Part shown: positions 50,679 to 59,768 of the stretch, piece by piece
How positions within the stretch are numbered: position 1 is the first letter of the stretch
How the letters are laid out: each line of letters starts with the position of its first letter
Assembly (NCBI GenBank): GCA_017482565.1
Contig: JAFUMO010000050.1
Coordinates: 20,295 to 84,294, forward strand
DNA length: 64,000 bases
Reading direction: 5' to 3'
From: Bacteroidales bacterium
GTDB taxonomy: Bacteria > Bacteroidota > Bacteroidia > Bacteroidales > UBA932
Translations under genes and position numbers: made by a program
The notes under the pieces: generated by a model
Seen by the model: only the letters and a program-made list of their open reading frames with translations
Databases searched by the model: none
Told to the model about the DNA's origin: nothing

Positions 50679-51524
50679 ATGAAAGTTGCAGTTGTAGGTA
50701 ACGGCACAATGGGTAACGGTATTGCCCAGACATTTGCAGTAGCCGGACATGACGTAATAATCAAGGGCCGTTCAGACGCTTCATTGGCTAAAGCCCATGC
50801 ATCAATTGAGAAAAGCCTTGCCAAAATGGTTGAGAAAGGCAAGATGGAGGCTGCCGACAGGGATGCAACCCTTGCAAGAATCAGGGACACCAAGGTTTAT
50901 GAGGATCTTGCCGACGTAGATCTCGTAGTTGAGGTTGTTGCTGAGGATATGGCTATCAAAGAGGAGATTTTCAAGACTTTGGACCAGATTTGCAAACCTG
51001 AGGCAATCCTTGCCACCAATACATCTTCATTGTCCATCACACAGGTTGCTTCCTACACAAGCCGTCCTGAGAAGGTTATAGGAATGCACTTCTTCAACCC
51101 TGTTCCAATGATGAAGCTTGTTGAGGTAATCAAAGGCCAGCTCACTTCAGATGAGGTTCACAAGACTGTAGTTGAGATTTCAAGACAGATTGGCAAAACC
51201 CCTGTTACAGTTAACGAGGCTCCTGGCTTTGTAGTTAACAGAATCCTTATCCCAATGGTAAACGAAGGTATCGGCATCCTGGCTGACGGCGTTGCCACAA
51301 AAGAGGAGATTGACGAGGCCATGAAGCTTGGTGCAAACCACCCTATGGGTCCTTTGGCACTTGCAGACCTTATCGGCCTTGATGTATGCCTTGCAATCAT
51401 GGAGGTACTCTACAATGAGTTCGGTGACACCAAATACAGGCCTCATCCGCTTCTCAGAAAGATGGTAAGGGCAAAACTTCTTGGAAGGAAGACCGGTGTA
51501 GGTTTCTACGATTACAGGAAATAA
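50679..51524 (+). CDS. hbd: 3-hydroxybutyryl-CoA dehydrogenase
   Basis: A 281-residue enzyme with N-terminal NAD motif VVGNGTMGNGIAQ, catalytic His in GMHFFNPVPMM, and the C-terminal dimer domain (APGFVVNRILIPMVNE). It reduces acetoacetyl-CoA to 3-hydroxybutyryl-CoA. Together with Crt it completes the central butyrate path apart from thiolase. Confidence 0.94.
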   Translation: MKVAVVGNGTMGNGIAQTFAVAGHDVIIKGRSDASLAKAHASIEKSLAKMVEKGKMEAADRDATLARIRDTKVYEDLADVDLVVEVVAEDMAIKEEIFKTLDQICKPEAILATNTSSLSITQVASYTSRPEKVIGMHFFNPVPMMKLVEVIKGQLTSDEVHKTVVEISRQIGKTPVTVNEAPGFVVNRILIPMVNEGIGILADGVATKEEIDEAMKLGANHPMGPLALADLIGLDVCLAIMEVLYNEFGDTKYRPHPLLRKMVRAKLLGRKTGVGFYDYRK

Positions 51525-51550
51525 GCTTTTTTCATCGGGAAAAAGACACA

Positions 51551-51590
51551 AAAAAAGGGTTGGCACAAAACTGTCAGCCCTTTTTCTTCT
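51551..51590 (+). terminator. Terminator after hbd
   Basis: AAAAAGGGTTG and CAGCCCTTTTT form a stem (one G-T pair) with a T-rich end. Confidence 0.82.
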
Positions 51591-51618
51591 CCACCCCCGG
51601 GCGGTTTTTTAAGGTCTT

Positions 51619-52749
51619 CTACAGATTATCCTTGCTTACAACAGGGTTTGCATATATTGAGAGGAAGATCTCCCTCAGCTCCTCCCTGTCAGCCTCCATT
51701 TTCTGCAGTTTATGCTCCATATAGGCTGCAAACTCCTCCTTCTGCTGTGCAGTATACTCAGAGGCAAACCTGCCGGTTGAATTGAGCATATCGTATGCAA
51801 TGTAGTTGTTGGGCCACAACTTATAGTTTGCGTTTATCTTCCTGTCCATGGACGCACCCAGGGCCTTGAATCTCTCATTCTTGTCCAAAGCTGCCGCAGC
51901 ATCTATCTCGGCTGCTGTCACAGGCTCATTGAAAGCAATGTGTATATTTCCCTTAGGCTGCATTATACCCGTAAGGATGCTGTTGAGGTCCTCCCCTTCC
52001 GCCTTCACATATTTCTGCCTCCTGCTCACATATATCTCCATTGCCTTTAGGATGTCACATGGCTCAAACTCATACGAAATGGATGCCGGCATGATATGCA
52101 GCTCCGAGAAATCCTTTACAAAATCACCGCTGCCGCTCATGTCAAACATCTTCAACACACCTTGTTCAGTCATATCCGCACCATCCTTTGTACGGCCGTT
52201 CCTCTGGGCAATCCAGATGGAGCTCTCCTGGCTTGAAACATTATACCTGATATATTCAGAAAGCTTCTTTGAAGTGATATATACCTCCCTTGGAGAAGTG
52301 CTCCTTACAACCTTTATCATCTTGTTTGAACGTGCAATATCTTCAATGAATGATGTGGTAATGAGGTTATCACCAACCGCTATCTCTGTTGTCTGCGCAC
52401 CGCATCTGTACAGCAGAAGCTGGATTATAGCAGAATCAAGCACTATATCCCTGTGGTTAGAAACTATCAGATACTTCTTCCCTCCCATGAAATGCTCCTT
52501 ACCGCTGCATGTAACATTATTTGCGGTATCCGCGAGTATCTTTGCCACTATTGCCGACATAACCCTCACCTGGAAATCCTCTTTTGTATGGCATGAGAGC
52601 AGCAAAGCTTTGAACCGGGCCACATCCTGCCCCGGGAAGAGATACCTGGCCACATTCACAAAAAGGGGGTTTGCTACAATCCTCTCCAGCGCCGGATGCA
52701 CTTCATCATCATTATATGGCCTGATATCATCAAATTTATTTGAATCCAT
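51619..52749 (-). CDS. Glycerol-phosphate/lysophosphatidate-type acyltransferase
   Basis: A 376-residue protein of the PlsC/PlsB superfamily. The catalytic HX4D motif is VSNHRDIVLDS (about residues 97-107), followed by a WIAQRNGRTKDGAD motif in place of FPEGTRS. It likely acylates a phospholipid or related precursor at the membrane face. Bacteroidetes often carry several such enzymes; the exact acceptor is unknown. Confidence 0.8.
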   Translation of the reverse strand: MDSNKFDDIRPYNDDEVHPALERIVANPLFVNVARYLFPGQDVARFKALLLSCHTKEDFQVRVMSAIVAKILADTANNVTCSGKEHFMGGKKYLIVSNHRDIVLDSAIIQLLLYRCGAQTTEIAVGDNLITTSFIEDIARSNKMIKVVRSTSPREVYITSKKLSEYIRYNVSSQESSIWIAQRNGRTKDGADMTEQGVLKMFDMSGSGDFVKDFSELHIMPASISYEFEPCDILKAMEIYVSRRQKYVKAEGEDLNSILTGIMQPKGNIHIAFNEPVTAAEIDAAAALDKNERFKALGASMDRKINANYKLWPNNYIAYDMLNSTGRFASEYTAQQKEEFAAYMEHKLQKMEADREELREIFLSIYANPVVSKDNL

Positions 52750-52777
52750 AACGTATTTTTTATAGGTATGTTTCAGG

Positions 52778-52785
52778 CAAAGTTA
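52778..52785 (-). promoter_or_regulatory. -7 box (TAACTTTG) for the acyltransferase gene
   Basis: Minus-strand TAACTTTG about 28 bases before the ATG, with TTG 20 bases further upstream. Confidence 0.55.
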
Positions 52786-52808
52786 AGAACTAAAAATCAA
52801 AAGTACAA

Positions 52809-54467
52809 TTAAAGGACCCGCCTCTTAAGGCAATAATATTGCGATACTATTGAGAATGAGTACATTACGGATAAAAACATTATTACACCCAACGAACCTG
52901 CAGTAAGCGCTGAATATAGCAGGTAAAGGAAATGCACACCTAACAGCTCAGTTAGGGAAGCTGAGATGAGATACAACCACTTGAAGTTTCTGGCGATACT
53001 GAAAAACAGCGCAATGGACGATGTTGCAAAAGGCAGTGCCAAGAAGAATCCCTCACCATATACAACCAGAAGTACCAACGTTGAAACCATCAGGATAATA
53101 TTTACACCCAGAAGAATTTTCCATGCATAAAAACGGTCCTTTCTCTCCTGCAGGCGGCAGAAAACCAATATCCACACAACCAGCACCAGAAGCATTGCCA
53201 AAACCATATAGTTGTCATAGTCTACATACCTCAGGTCAATGAAACTGAACTTCACGCCGCTATGCACAGCCGCCATGTAAGCTGCTGCTGTTCCAAGCAC
53301 AAAAGCTCCTGCCGCAAAGGTAAGGATATGCCTCATTGCCCTTAAAATACCCTTGAAGCCCAGCATCTTGTATTTCACATAAACATGCAGGACAAACAGG
53401 AACAGAGCACAGATGAGAATATTCAGTACCATATACCCGCCCTTTGAAAAAGCAAAAAGCCCAAGTACAGGGAGGGTAAAGAAGACTACATCCCCATCCC
53501 CCTCCAATGCATCATGCGCAGAGTATTTTGCATTGACAAGATATTCATGTATAACAGGTTGCAACTGATCTCCATAATGCTGTATTGAAGCAAGTGATAT
53601 ATTGGAGCAATTATCCAGGTCTGTATGGTAGAACTTTAGGTTATCTATCACGGCAAAGTTCATCCCTGGAATGGAATCCTTAACAACAGAAAAGTCCGTA
53701 TCGTTGGGAAGAAACCTGTACACGGCAGAAGTAAGTGACATTCCCGACGGCTTGCCGGTGTAAGAATACAGTTCAATAATCTTCTCATTCCCTGGCGAGG
53801 TTTCAAAGAGCAGAGCCGGCCCCCTCACCCCCCTCGCCTCTACGTTCACCACAAGGTTGACCCCCTCAAAAATATTGCGGTCCCTCTCCCATGCGCTCCT
53901 CATCCCATCCAGTTCATGCTCCTCAGCATCAGTAAAAAGCACCTTTATCCCCTGTTTCCACTCTTTTCTGTACTCCAAGGCAAGGGATACGCTCTCCAGA
54001 ATCACCCCTAACCCATATCCATCATCCGCTGCCCCATAAGAAAAGACTGTATCCCCTTTCACAATTTGCCTGTACCTGGAATCATAGTGGGCTACAAGGA
54101 GGATATAGCTGGCCTGCATGGAAGAATCTATGGAAGCCGGGCTGAATGTTGAATAAATGTTGGAGTAAGAAAATTCGCCACCTATTTTACTTGGAATTGT
54201 ATCATAATCAAAGATTTGGGTATCGCCACCCATCTGTTCCAGCCTATGAAAGAGATAATCCCGCAGAACTTTTCTCTCTTTGGGATGTTGTATAGAGTGA
54301 GGTTCCTTGCCAATGACCCGTATATCGTCAGAAACCCTCAGGGGAGAGAAATCCTGGGAGTCTCTGCCGTTTATATTGCGTTGGGGCACTATCTCCAGGG
54401 CAACAAGGACAGCAAGGGCCGTACAAATGTAAAAAGCTAATGTCTTGTATAAATTTCTAACTTCCAC
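52809..54467 (-). CDS. M28-family membrane aminopeptidase
   Basis: A 552-residue protein: one N-terminal helix, an M28 zinc peptidase domain (residues about 50-310) and six or more C-terminal helices, like ERMP1-type peptidases. Metal ligands are visible in LVAHYDSR, GAADDGYGLGVILE, DAEEHELDG and NVEARG; the last His is in KFYHTDLDN. The start codon is probably GTG (54467), 27 bases from a likely transcript start. It would cleave peptides outside the cytoplasm. Confidence 0.88.
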   Translation of the reverse strand: MEVRNLYKTLAFYICTALAVLVALEIVPQRNINGRDSQDFSPLRVSDDIRVIGKEPHSIQHPKERKVLRDYLFHRLEQMGGDTQIFDYDTIPSKIGGEFSYSNIYSTFSPASIDSSMQASYILLVAHYDSRYRQIVKGDTVFSYGAADDGYGLGVILESVSLALEYRKEWKQGIKVLFTDAEEHELDGMRSAWERDRNIFEGVNLVVNVEARGVRGPALLFETSPGNEKIIELYSYTGKPSGMSLTSAVYRFLPNDTDFSVVKDSIPGMNFAVIDNLKFYHTDLDNCSNISLASIQHYGDQLQPVIHEYLVNAKYSAHDALEGDGDVVFFTLPVLGLFAFSKGGYMVLNILICALFLFVLHVYVKYKMLGFKGILRAMRHILTFAAGAFVLGTAAAYMAAVHSGVKFSFIDLRYVDYDNYMVLAMLLVLVVWILVFCRLQERKDRFYAWKILLGVNIILMVSTLVLLVVYGEGFFLALPFATSSIALFFSIARNFKWLYLISASLTELLGVHFLYLLYSALTAGSLGVIMFLSVMYSFSIVSQYYCLKRRVL

Positions 54468-54500
54468 AGGAATATTTTACAATTAGATTTTTTACCTTTA

Positions 54501-54508
54501 CAAAGATA
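54501..54508 (-). promoter_or_regulatory. -7 box (TATCTTTG) for the M28 peptidase gene
   Basis: Minus-strand TATCTTTG in the 51-base divergent gap with the DUF255 gene. Confidence 0.55.
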
Positions 54509-54518
54509 AGAAAATAAG

Positions 54519-56285
54519 ATGTATAAAACTGCTTCGCCATACGTCAAAGAACTCTTGAAAGGGGAAATAGAGTGGCTCCCCTTCTCCATGGATACGCTCA
54601 GGAGGTCAATAAGGGAGAACAGGCCCATTTTTGTACACATAGGGAACATATCCAATATCCGCAAGCGCAAGGAAGCTTATGAACTCTTTAAAAACAAGGA
54701 TGTTATAGAAATCATCAGCAAAAACTTCACAGCTGTGGCACTGGACACTGAAGATGTCCCCGAAGCCTACCTCATAGGGATGGACCTCCTCCTTATCAAC
54801 GAACAGAAGATATCGGAGCATATAAACATCTTCTCCCTCCCGGGAATCAAGCCTGTAACATGTTTTTCAAGCCTGGATCCAGACGATTTCCTCTACATAG
54901 CCAACAATATTGTAATATCATTTGAGGACCACAGGGAAAAGTTGGAACAGGCCAGCAGATTCCTCACAAAGAGGCTCAAATTCTCCGGGATTGTAACCGA
55001 AAGGGAAAAGCCAAAGAATATATCCCCAAAATTGTTGCATGCATATATAAAGAGCTGGTCCACAAGATTTTTGGATAAAGAGAACAAATACAGGAGAGAA
55101 CCATACACAATTACTGCCAGGAATCTCCACTTCATATTGGAATATGCATGGAGATACCAGATAAAGGAGTATCTGGAATACATAGATGAGACCCTGACAC
55201 ACCTCTACTACTCTGCAATGTTCGATCCCATAGACGGAGGCATATTCAGGGAGGCCGAGGACTACACCTTCACACGCCCCACATTTGAGAAGAACATATA
55301 CCAGAACGCCAATGCCGCCATACTCTTCTCCACAGCCCACAAATACCTGAAAAGAAGGATATTCAAGGAGGCAGCAGAGCGCATAGTACATTTCCTTGAG
55401 GAGCAGATGCTCATTCCCGGGAAAGGCTACATGACATACATGACCCTCCACAGCCTTCCCGACGATTCCACATACTATAAGTACTCCCTGGCAGAACTCC
55501 GCCAGGCGTTCCCATTGAAATACAAGTCAATAGCAGCAAAATTGGGAATGGATACCTCTGAAGAAAGCTCTGTATACCAGAATATCATCAACACTCCAAA
55601 ATACTGGGAAATACTTCCTTCAGAACTGGAAATTCTGAAAAGTATAAGATACGGCAGGAAAAACGAGGTAATTTATGACAAGAGGGTAATGACCGGCTAT
55701 AACTGCAGGACAGCCGTTGCATTCTGTACATTGGCCCGCAACAGCAGAAAAGGGGAAAGGGAATCATATATCCAAATGGCAAAAGAGATAATTGACAACA
55801 TCCTGAGATACCGTAGGAAGGGAAAAATCAACCTCTATAAATACATCAGCTCAACAAATGTAGAGTACTCTATATCAGACCTGTATGACTACTCCCTATT
55901 TCTCAATTGCGTGCTGCATTGCCATGCTCTCACAAAGGATGTGAAATACATGGAACTGGCAAAAACCCTTACCGCATACATTATCTTCAACCACTACCAG
56001 CCGTCTACGGGGATGTTTACAAAAACAGCCAGATATGAGCCAAGAATACCGGTAAAAAGATCCCCGGTAATAGACTACAACACACTTTCATCAAACTCCA
56101 TAATGGCAGATAACCTTCTGCTGCTGCACAAGATGACAGGGGGGAATGACATCTACATCAGAACTTTCAAACAGCAGATATATAACATTGAGCCACAACT
56201 GATTGGAAGCGGACCATTCATGACAGGATGGGGCATGCAGGTACTCAACTGGCTTACAGAAGAGCCGCTACTCCCCGCGGAATAG
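54519..56285 (+). CDS. DUF255 (YyaL/SPATA20-like) protein without the thioredoxin CxxC
   Basis: A 588-residue protein with an N-terminal thioredoxin-like DUF255 domain (residues 1 to about 130) and an alpha/alpha toroid C-terminal part (residues 190-580). In the family the first domain carries a CHWC motif after SIGYSS; here the matching stretch is IGNISNIRKRKEAYELF, with no cysteine. The protein is also about 80-100 residues shorter than typical. So a redox role is unlikely and a sugar- or ligand-binding role of the toroid may remain. Its end overlaps the end of queA by 18 bases (convergent). Confidence 0.75.
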   Translation: MYKTASPYVKELLKGEIEWLPFSMDTLRRSIRENRPIFVHIGNISNIRKRKEAYELFKNKDVIEIISKNFTAVALDTEDVPEAYLIGMDLLLINEQKISEHINIFSLPGIKPVTCFSSLDPDDFLYIANNIVISFEDHREKLEQASRFLTKRLKFSGIVTEREKPKNISPKLLHAYIKSWSTRFLDKENKYRREPYTITARNLHFILEYAWRYQIKEYLEYIDETLTHLYYSAMFDPIDGGIFREAEDYTFTRPTFEKNIYQNANAAILFSTAHKYLKRRIFKEAAERIVHFLEEQMLIPGKGYMTYMTLHSLPDDSTYYKYSLAELRQAFPLKYKSIAAKLGMDTSEESSVYQNIINTPKYWEILPSELEILKSIRYGRKNEVIYDKRVMTGYNCRTAVAFCTLARNSRKGERESYIQMAKEIIDNILRYRRKGKINLYKYISSTNVEYSISDLYDYSLFLNCVLHCHALTKDVKYMELAKTLTAYIIFNHYQPSTGMFTKTARYEPRIPVKRSPVIDYNTLSSNSIMADNLLLLHKMTGGNDIYIRTFKQQIYNIEPQLIGSGPFMTGWGMQVLNWLTEEPLLPAE

Positions 56286-57494
56286 CAGCGAACTGTCTCC
56301 ATAGCTGAGGAACCTGAAGCCGTTATCCATGGCATATTTGTAAACATTCTTCCAGTTTTCACCGATAAATGCCGAAATAAGCAGCAGCAGAGTACTCTGA
56401 GGCTGATGGAAATTGGTCACAAGCACATCCACAACGCGGAATTTGTACGAAGGTACTATGATTATACCTGTCCTGGCCACCAACTTATCAAGTCCTTTGC
56501 GCTCCATATAGTCCAGAAGAGCCCCTACAGACTCCTTCAAGGTATAATTATACTCCTTCTCATACGGTTCCCACTGGCGTACGGCCTCAGGCTCACCATT
56601 CTCAATGCACTGCACTCCAAGGAAGTAGAGGGACTCCAGCGTACGGGTGGATGTAGTACCCACCGAGACCACCTTTTGGCCGTCCTTTAACCCCTTAAGT
56701 TTCAATAGGAAAGACTTGGTTACTTCAAAAGGTTCTGTATGCATCTTATGGTCCGCAATATACTCGCTCTTTACAGGGACAAAGGTACCTGCACCCACAT
56801 GCAGACATACGTGTTCACAGACAATTCCCATGCTGCTGAGCCCATCAAGTACAGCATCTGTAAAATGCAGGCCTGCCGTAGGGGCAGCAACGGATCCCTT
56901 TATTTGTGCATACAGTGTCTGATAGCGCTCATAATCAAGCGCTTCAGTATCCCTGTTCAGATACGGAGGGATAGGAATCCTGCCACATATATCCAAAACC
57001 TCTGAAAATGAGAGGGCTCCGTCCCACTTGAACCTCACCACGGATCCATTGTTGTCTCCCTTATGGAGGAGCTCAGCACGGAGATTGAGAGCTAAAGCCT
57101 CCTTGTCCTGCTCTCCGCAAATGAAATTTATATCCCCGCTCTTCCATTTTCTGGCATTTCCAATCACAACATTCCAGCAACAGCTCCCTGTAGAGGCAAA
57201 AGAGAGGGCATAATCATTGGGTTCAACAGGTTCCAGACAGAAAATTTCAATCACAGCACCAGTCTCCTTCCTGAAAAGAAGCCTCGCAGGGACAACCTTT
57301 GTGTTGTTGAATACCATCAGGGAATTCTCAGGGAGGAAAGAGGGCAGGGCAGAAAAGAGATCTTCAGCAATGCCGTTACTTTTATATATAAGAAGCTTTG
57401 AAGCATCACGTTTCTCCAATGGATATTTTGCGATCCTCTCATCAGGCAAAATATACGAGTAATCTTGAATCTTAATTTTAGGCTCCACAATCAA
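56268..57494 (-). CDS. queA: tRNA preQ1(34) S-adenosylmethionine ribosyltransferase-isomerase
   Basis: A 408-residue QueA, which attaches the AdoMet-derived ribosyl group to preQ1 in tRNA to form epoxyqueuosine. Signatures: YPLEKRDASKLL, FNNTKVVPARLL, VAAPTAGLHFT, HVGAGTFVPVK and VTNFHQPQSTLL. No ATG is available at the N-terminus: the start is TTG (57494) or GTG (57488). It is about 50 residues longer than E. coli QueA. Confidence 0.94.
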   Translation of the reverse strand: MIVEPKIKIQDYSYILPDERIAKYPLEKRDASKLLIYKSNGIAEDLFSALPSFLPENSLMVFNNTKVVPARLLFRKETGAVIEIFCLEPVEPNDYALSFASTGSCCWNVVIGNARKWKSGDINFICGEQDKEALALNLRAELLHKGDNNGSVVRFKWDGALSFSEVLDICGRIPIPPYLNRDTEALDYERYQTLYAQIKGSVAAPTAGLHFTDAVLDGLSSMGIVCEHVCLHVGAGTFVPVKSEYIADHKMHTEPFEVTKSFLLKLKGLKDGQKVVSVGTTSTRTLESLYFLGVQCIENGEPEAVRQWEPYEKEYNYTLKESVGALLDYMERKGLDKLVARTGIIIVPSYKFRVVDVLVTNFHQPQSTLLLLISAFIGENWKNVYKYAMDNGFRFLSYGDSSLLFRGE

Positions 57495-57504
57495 TTATTT
57501 TATG

Positions 57505-57512
57505 CAAAGGTA
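57505..57512 (-). promoter_or_regulatory. -7 box (TACCTTTG) for queA
   Basis: Minus-strand TACCTTTG a few bases before the TTG/GTG start, so the leader is very short. Confidence 0.5.
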
Positions 57513-58005
57513 TATAAATGTACCTCAAACTAAAAATAATTGAAATCCGGCATTTTGTTTACTTTTGTAAATTACATCTTTAAACCAATCGGATTACTTT
57601 TGTAATCAAATCGGACATCCACTTCAGTTACAACTGCCTCAAGGTCTCTATGGGGCTATAACCAATTTTTATTTTAGGTTATTTGTATTTTTATAGTACT
57701 CTATTCCTGTTAGTTACACATTTTTATTGAAGCTATATTTTAAATAGTGGGGCACCCTTTTGGTATAAAAAACCTGTAAAAAACGGCAAAAGTAGTATTA
57801 TTTTAATATTTATGTTATTGTTTACCAACTATTTATATGCTTTTATATATTGTATTAGTTAAAATAAATCAAGGTATCTCTAACACCTTGTATCATGGAG
57901 GATTGCGTTTATTTTTGTAAAATCTGTATACAAAACTAAATTTTTAATATCCGTTATTTTTGTAAAGTTTTTTGCTTACATTTGTATCCGTTAGATTTTA
58001 CATTT
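57513..58005 (+). promoter_or_regulatory. AT-rich intergenic region with five TAnnTTTG boxes
   Basis: About 490 bases without a gene. Plus-strand -7-like boxes occur at 57560-57567 and 57595-57602 (TACTTTTG), 57910-57917 and 57955-57962 (TATTTTTG), and 57977-57984 (TACATTTG, 21 bases before the XRE start). Four of them sit in the longer word TTAyTTTTGTAA. I see no RNA gene or ORF in between. Confidence 0.5.
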
Positions 58006-58680
58006 ATGAATAACCGTTTACAGCAATTTTTGGAGCTTGAAAACATCACTCCGGCACGTCTTGCAGACACTCTTGGAGTGCAGCGCTCCGGACTGTCACA
58101 TATTCTGTCGGGAAGAAACAAGCCGGGGTTTGAATTCCTAACCAAGCTGCTCACCAAATTTCCCCATATAAATTCGGAGTGGCTGATGATGGGAAAAGGG
58201 AAACCTTACAAGGAGATGATGGTCTCCCCAAACGGCACTACTCCTCTCCCATCTTCCCAAAATTCCGGATACGGCCAAAACAGGAATTCTGCATCTTCTG
58301 ATTTCGGGCAGAAGAAATTTTCATACGATAGTATACTATATAATGACATACCAAATAATAGTATACATTATCAAGGTATACAAGATAGCAGTTTACAGAA
58401 TAACAGTGTACAATATGATGATATACAGGTGGATGTTGCCACCCATTCAGGCGGTTCAACGGCAATTTTTCCAGAATCATCAGATATCAGGGACAACCAT
58501 AATGACACAAATACTTCTGTCATTCAAGGGATTACGCCAGATAATGCCGGTTCTGAACCCTCTGAGAATTGCGTAAACGGGCAAACCAAGCCCTTTGCCG
58601 GCAAAAAAAAGAGTATAAAAAGGGTTATTGTGTTCTATAGCGACGGAAGTTTTGAGGAGTTGTTTCCCCATATTGGATAA
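58006..58680 (+). CDS. XRE-family regulator with pentapeptide-period linker
   Basis: A 224-residue protein. Residues 1-68 are an HTH_3 domain (ITPARLADTLGVQRSGLSHILSGRNKPGFEF) with the WLMMGKG motif that follows it in Bacteroidetes phage-type regulators. A long polar linker follows; residues about 109-143 repeat every five residues as Ser/Asp-Ile-x-x-Asn. The C-terminus KRVIVFYSDGSFEELFP is a short conserved motif seen in related proteins. The start ATG at 58006 fits the -7 box at 57977. Targets unknown; self-regulation is likely given the long upstream region. Confidence 0.8.
   Translation: MNNRLQQFLELENITPARLADTLGVQRSGLSHILSGRNKPGFEFLTKLLTKFPHINSEWLMMGKGKPYKEMMVSPNGTTPLPSSQNSGYGQNRNSASSDFGQKKFSYDSILYNDIPNNSIHYQGIQDSSLQNNSVQYDDIQVDVATHSGGSTAIFPESSDIRDNHNDTNTSVIQGITPDNAGSEPSENCVNGQTKPFAGKKKSIKRVIVFYSDGSFEELFPHIG
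58330..58434 (+). repeat. Seven 15-base repeats inside the XRE gene
   Basis: Each unit starts AGTATAC or a near variant (GTATAC at 58331, 58361, 58376; GTTTAC 58391; GTGTAC 58406; ATATAC 58421) in exact 15-base steps, encoding five-residue units such as SIHYQ, GIQDS and SLQNN. Confidence 0.8.
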
Positions 58681-58730
58681 TTTGTGTTAAATTTGTGTTT
58701 TACCGGATTTGACACCTTATTATATATAAT

Positions 58731-59768
58731 ATGTACAAACTTATCAGACCTATAATCTTTTTCCTGTTCAATGGCGAGCAGGCTCATAACCTTACAGTCA
58801 AACTTCTTAAGTTCGCCCACTGTATTCCAGGGATGGGCTGGGTTCTAAGGACAATATTCTGTTACAGGAACCCCAAGCTGGAGAGGGAAGTATTCGGCAT
58901 AAAATTCAAGAACCCCGTGGGACTCGCTGCCGGCTTTGACAAGAACGGCAACTGCTACAATGAACTCTCAAGCCTCGGATTCGGTTTTGTGGAGATAGGA
59001 TCAATCACCCCGGAGCCACAGCCTGGCAATGCCAAGCCCAGATGCTTCAGGCTCCCTAAGGACAAGGCCATAATAAACAGGTTTGGAATCAACAACAACG
59101 GTGTAAAATATACCGTTGAATATATAAAGAAGCACCATCCTAAATGTGTGATTGGCGCCAGCTTGAGCAAATGCACCAAATCCTCAAATGAGGATGCCCC
59201 TAAGGATCTTGAGAGGTCATTCGCAATCCTGTACGATTTTGTGGATTACTTCGCCCTCAATGTATCCTGCCCCAATGTGAAGAACCTCTGCCAGCTCCAG
59301 GATATAGGCTTCCTCTCTGAGATAATTGACAAGCTTCTTACTCTCAGACGTTTCTATGATGATTACCGCCCTATCCTGCTCAAGGTTTCACCGGATATCC
59401 CGGAGAGCCAGCTTGATGAGATAATTGATCTTGTACTGGTTTCAGGTCTCGACGGCGTAATTGCCACAAATACCACCCAGAGCCGCGAAGGGCTGAAGAC
59501 AAGCAAGGAAGAGGTGAATGCAATAGGCAATGGCGGACTCAGCGGTGCACCTCTGTTTGAGAGGAGCCTTGAGAGGGTGAAATATATACACAAAAAGACT
59601 GAAGGCCAGCTCCCTATCATTGCAGTTGGCGGAATCATGACACCTGAGCAGGCCCACCAGATGCTTCAGGCCGGTGCATCACTGGTACAGATATATTCCG
59701 GATTCATATACAACGGACCTGGCTTTGTGAAAGACATCAACAAGTATCTTGTTAAAAAACTGAAATAA
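58731..59768 (+). CDS. pyrD: Dihydroorotate dehydrogenase, quinone-type (class 2)
   Basis: A 345-residue FMN enzyme that oxidises dihydroorotate and reduces menaquinone. The N-terminal amphipathic helix (residues 1-40) and GLAAGFDKNG motif are class 2 features. The base motif reads LNVSCPNVKNL: Cys180 stands where class 2 enzymes usually have Ser. A plus-strand TAAATTTG (58688-58695) may be the -7 box. Its stop overlaps the cinA ATG by one base (TAATG). Confidence 0.92.
   Translation: MYKLIRPIIFFLFNGEQAHNLTVKLLKFAHCIPGMGWVLRTIFCYRNPKLEREVFGIKFKNPVGLAAGFDKNGNCYNELSSLGFGFVEIGSITPEPQPGNAKPRCFRLPKDKAIINRFGINNNGVKYTVEYIKKHHPKCVIGASLSKCTKSSNEDAPKDLERSFAILYDFVDYFALNVSCPNVKNLCQLQDIGFLSEIIDKLLTLRRFYDDYRPILLKVSPDIPESQLDEIIDLVLVSGLDGVIATNTTQSREGLKTSKEEVNAIGNGGLSGAPLFERSLERVKYIHKKTEGQLPIIAVGGIMTPEQAHQMLQAGASLVQIYSGFIYNGPGFVKDINKYLVKKLK

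Noticed and set aside
57513-58005. Possible small RNA gene in the long AT-rich gap
   Set aside because: No stable hairpin with a U run or known RNA motif could be seen; only promoter-like boxes are supported.
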